A stretch of 35,780 nucleotides of DNA, taken from positions 5,716 to 41,495 of the forward strand of contig JADHYX010000148.1 of assembly GCA_027604685.1 (NCBI GenBank), in the 5' to 3' direction. Position 1 is the stretch's first letter. Each line of letters starts with the position of its first letter. The notes beneath the pieces were generated by a model. The model made no database searches. It was given only the letters and a program-made list of their open reading frames with translations, and was not told where the DNA came from. This DNA comes from Lobulomyces angularis (lineage: Eukaryota > Chytridiomycota > Chytridiomycetes > Lobulomycetales > Lobulomycetaceae). This document shows, one piece after another, positions 32,701 to 35,780 of this stretch. The translations under genes were made by a program, and so were the position numbers.

Positions 32701-34208
32701 AATAAAAATAAAAAAAACCTTATTCGCAAAAAATTGATATAGATCTGAAATTTAAAATTTACTTTGCTTCTTTTAGGATGATGAACCTCAAGATGTTATT
32801 GTGTTTGAAAACTCAAAAAAGGTAATTTTAGATGATATTTCTTCATAGTTAATTTACTTTTGCAGGAAAAGGAAGAGGCGATAGAAATGATTAGTGCCCA
32901 ATTCACTATACTTGCAGAAAAAATTGTCGCAACAGATGAAGATTTAACTACTAGAAATTCAGAGTTGATGCGTTTAACAGATTTTATTAAGAATTTACAG
33001 TCATCCATTCAAGAAGTTGAGGTATCTATGTGATCAAATAGAGTTTAAAAACTTTTTATATTTGTTAGGCAACCTTGACTTCAAAAGATTCAAAAAAGAA
33101 TCAGCTTATAGAAGCTTCACAACATTACCATAAGAAAATGGAAAGCTATGCAGCTGTTTACAACGAAAAGAATTTGGAACTTAATGTTACGGTTGAAAAA
33201 TTAAGAAATAAAATTATTGAAGTGGAATTTAATTGTCCAAGGGTGGTCCCAACAAAAAGTTGTGAGGAACTTCAAACCGAACGAAAGAAATTGCTAGCTA
33301 GGCATAGTGAAATGACGAAAGTGTTAGTTGAATCTATTTTATTTTTATATAATTTTTTTTTTGCTTTTTTTTAGGTATGGCGACTCGCATGAAGTGTATC
33401 AAAAGTTGGAAAAAAAGGTAGCAGAGTACAATAAATTCAGAGAAGAAGTATTGGTATTCAGTGAATTGCGAACCCTTCTCACAAATACATTACATAATCG
33501 ATGGATGTTTTTTAAACAGTTTAGAGCTTATATATCTGGTGATTCAAAGCAGAGGTTTAGGAGTCTGGCTTCCAGAAGAGGATACAGAGGAAAGCTCATT
33601 CTTGACCACGTTAATGCTGCACTCCACCTTTTTGTAAAATAACTTTAGTTATACGTCTTTTACTTGCTATTTAATAGGTGGATGCAGCAAAAAGCAATGA
33701 AGAAACAACTGGAAAAAAAATTGGTGGAGATATTAAGAGTTTATCTGGAGGAGAAAAAAGTTTTTCAACAATATGTTTGTTATTGGCATTGTGGGAAAGT
33801 ATGAATGTTCCTTTTCGTGCTTTGGATGAATTTGATGTATTTATGGTAAAAAAAGCTTCATTCTTTCCAATCTGGTAACAATTTTTTTTTATTAATAAGG
33901 ATGCAGTCAATAGAAACACTAGTATGAAGTTGATGATAGAAAATGCGCAAGAAATAAAAGGGAAAGAAAAAGTACAATATATCTTCATATCACCACAAGA
34001 GATGGGGTATGATAATATAACTTTAAACGTTAAGTTGTTTTTTCGCATAATCACATAGGACATTAAAAAAATTGGGTACTTCAGGGATGAAAGTTATTAA
34101 GATGCATGATCCAGAAAGAGGTAAACAAAATAAAAAGTTTTGAGCTTTAACAATATAATAAAATGGATAGGGCAAACTACCTTAAATTTCAATCGACAGC
34201 CAACTTAA
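29738..34208 (+). CDS. SMC6: SMC6, subunit of the SMC5/6 complex
   Basis: Twenty-five exons (29738-29833, 29879-30077, 30120-30225, 30270-30406, 30457-30599, 30638-30739, 30783-30836, 30879-30965, 31012-31092, 31128-31381, 31439-31517, 31562-31802, 31847-31982, 32028-32106, 32161-32402, 32455-32569, 32624-32698, 32777-32821, 32866-33021, 33069-33322, 33375-33633, 33678-33845, 33900-34006, 34059-34120, 34171-34208) give 1104 residues. Walker A is GQNGSGKSA (95-103), the ABC signature [10 protein letters not shown] (1002-1011), Walker [12 protein letters not shown] (1027-1037), and the end DPERGQTTLNF. Two long coiled coils flank a hinge at about 520-680. With SMC5 it entraps DNA for recombination repair and replication. 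The intron at 32107-32160 has a GC donor; the alternative GT site at 32098 keeps frame but drops three conserved residues. Exon 14 could start three bases earlier. Confidence 0.95.
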
Positions 34209-34468
34209 GAAAGATATTTAACTTAAATATTAGACACACCTATTTTTCTTTTCAATTTGCAAATAAAATGCAGGAGTATTTGAGTTTAAACTTGTTCAAT
34301 CAATACTATTTACTTTTTTTATTTTTTTTGAAAACATTTTTTAGGCTGTGACACAAGCCCAAAATTTTAAAATTTTGCTCTAATTTTTAAAAGAAAAATT
34401 TAGTTGACATAAAAAATACATCTTCTATAAAATTTAAATATCTCATATCTTCTCGTCAACAGTCAACT

Positions 34469-35719
34469 ATGGCTATTGTTTTTAACCCTCCTCCTGTTCT
34501 TATTCCTCAACAACAACCACAACCTGAACCACAACCTCAACCTGAACCTCCCAAACCTGAAGAACCAAAGCCAGAACCAGAACCAGAACCAGAACCAAAA
34601 CCTGAAACTGAACCTACCTCTCAGCAACCTACTGATCAACCAACTCATACCGATCCTCCGTATGGCAAATTTTTATTTTTAAGTTTTAACTCTTTTTCTG
34701 TTATTCAGTACTTCAAATCCTTCATCAACTGAGCATCACCAATCTCCAACTAATGAAAATCCCCCCCCTACCGTAACTCATGTGGAGCCTCCGGTAGTAA
34801 ACCCAGTTCCAACTTCAAAAATTATCAAAACTCGTTCTAGTGCAATTTCAGGACCATCTATTACTTCTTCGATAAATGATATATCTTCTGCTGTGATTCC
34901 AAATTCTTCATCTACTGGATTTATTGCGACTCCTACAATTGATAATAATTTGACAACTGGTGCAGGGGCACCAAAATTATCCACTGGCGTCATTTCCGCA
35001 ATAGTTGTTGTGGTTATTGTTGTAGCAAGTAAGTAACGTATTTTTTTTGTAATTCTGATAATTTAAATTAATCACCTGTTTTAAAAAATAAAGTTGCGAC
35101 TCTAGCATTATTTGCATTTAAAGGTAGATTAAAAAAAAGGAGACACGATGAAAAATATGCTCACCACAGTCACAATCGTCCTGCAGATCCTTTTATTCCT
35201 AAAAAACCAACTGGAGCTTCTTCAACTGTCCCATATCCCGTCAGCGTTCCAATTCCGGAAAATGAACAGCAGTGCAATAACCCAAGTGGCTTTTCCAATG
35301 AATTCTATAACAATCAAGGTCAATTTTATGATGATCCAAATTCTCAATTCGTAGATCCAAACAGACAATACAATGATTCGAATGACAATTATAATGGTAC
35401 AAGTGGTCTATATAACGACCCCAACGCTCAATTTTATGGTAAAAGTAATCAGTTTGATGATCCTAATAATTTATACGAACCAAATACTGCTCAGTTTGAC
35501 GCAAATAATGCACAATTCGATCCTAATACGCAGTTTGAACCTAATATACAGTACGGGCCTAATCCTCAATATGGCCCTAATTTACCGTTTGACCCTAATT
35601 CTCAATATGATCCTAATTCGCAATATGACCCAAATAATCAGTATGATCCACAATATATTGACAATAGTAATATGTACTATAATCCAAACGATCCTCGTTT
35701 TTCAAATGCACAGTATTAA
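34469..35719 (+). CDS. Single-pass membrane protein with Pro/Glu repeats and Tyr-Asp-Pro-Asn repeat tail
   Basis: Three exons (34469-34659, 34709-35028, 35094-35719) give 378 residues. Residues about 15-50 are Pro-Gln/Pro-Glu dipeptide repeats (such as KPEPEPEPEPKPETEP), then a Ser/Thr/Pro-rich stretch to about 155. A strong hydrophobic helix (GVISAIVVVVIVVAIVATLAL, about 157-181, shown here in part) is followed by a basic stop-transfer GRLKKRR. The tail from about 205 is Asn/Tyr/Pro-rich, with a degenerate six-residue repeat, best seen as QYDPNS and QFDPNT near the end. The layout resembles fungal surface sensors, with a glycosylatable Ser/Thr outside and a short-motif tail inside. However, no WSC or other known domain and no signal peptide is visible, so topology is unproven or an upstream exon is missing. 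No family recognised. Confidence 0.7.
34502..34620 (+). repeat. Pro-Gln/Pro-Glu coding minisatellite
   Basis: Tandem six-base units of the CCAGAA/CCTGAA type inside the first exon of the last gene encode alternating Pro with Glu or Gln. Such tracts are prone to length change between strains. Confidence 0.6.
35290..35660 (+). repeat. Asp-Pro-Asn-x-Gln-Tyr coding repeat
   Basis: About fifteen degenerate units of roughly 18-24 nt in the last exon of the final gene encode [YF]-[DEG]-P-N-x-Q motifs. Units are most regular at the 3' end (about 35580-35650), which suggests recent expansion there. Confidence 0.6.
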
Positions 35720-35780
35720 TCAAAAAAATTATTAATCTCAAAAATTACGTAATTTAAAAAAAAAAAAAAAAAAAATTAAA

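Noticed and set aside
34269..34351. Short hydrophobic ATG frame upstream of the last gene as a missing signal-peptide exon
   Set aside because: It ends in a stop, and I found no donor that joins it in frame to the exon at 34469.
34463..34648. Minus-strand Arg/Phe/Trp-rich ORF
   Set aside because: It is the antisense shadow of the Pro/Glu repeat.
1..35780. tRNA, rRNA, CRISPR, transposon or viral genes
   Set aside because: I looked for T-loop motifs with paired arms, repeat-spacer arrays, terminal repeats and transposase or viral motifs and found nothing convincing.

Overview
This window is nuclear DNA from a eukaryote. It is strongly AT-rich, full of A and T homopolymer runs, and packed with intron-rich protein genes. 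I reconstructed 16 genes. Fifteen of them together hold about 112 introns, mostly 35-60 nt long, and their exons join without breaking the reading frame. TAA, TAG and TGA all serve as stops, so the code looks standard. The gene set combines motile-cilium and centriole genes (CFAP53, CEP76, TTC16, MNS1), a plant/fungal-type class II DAHP synthase of the shikimate pathway, a fungal SFP1/JAZF1-like zinc-finger protein and a mitochondrial ribosomal protein. Together these suggest a flagellated early-diverging fungus or close relative (chytrid, blastoclad, aphelid or Rozella-like lineage). That placement is inference, because no rRNA or other marker lies in the window.

Layout. Positions 30-9781 hold five minus-strand genes: an F-box/ankyrin protein, a four-helix membrane protein, CFAP53, class II DAHP synthase, and a LisH plus C2H2 zinc-finger protein. 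Positions 10352-16373 hold three plus-strand genes: a two-HMG-box protein with a histone H1-like tail, the replication-licensing factor CDT1, and a CDF zinc transporter. CEP76 (16545-19315, minus) faces a ferroportin gene (19426-21233, plus) head to head. TTC16, MNS1 and mitochondrial bL12 follow on the plus strand to 26660. GTPBP1 (26898-29077, minus) diverges from the 25-exon SMC6 gene (29738-34208, plus). A single-pass membrane protein with Pro/Glu repeats outside and a Tyr-Asp-Pro-Asn repeat tail ends the window.

How the genes relate. Four of the 16 genes belong to the flagellum or centriole. CFAP53 and MNS1 are both coiled-coil proteins known from inside ciliary doublet microtubules, and TTC16 sits directly upstream of MNS1 on the same strand. 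CDT1 and SMC6 act in chromosome replication and repair, and the zinc transporter and ferroportin in metal export or compartmentation. The rest is housekeeping or unassigned. I saw no tRNA, rRNA, CRISPR array, transposon or viral gene. No clearly novel multigene system is visible. The most unusual items are three GC-AG introns, very small introns and exons, the LisH/zinc-finger architecture, the HMG/H1-tail fusion, the repeat-tailed membrane protein, altered metal-site residues in ferroportin, and two intergenic hairpins that could be structured RNAs.
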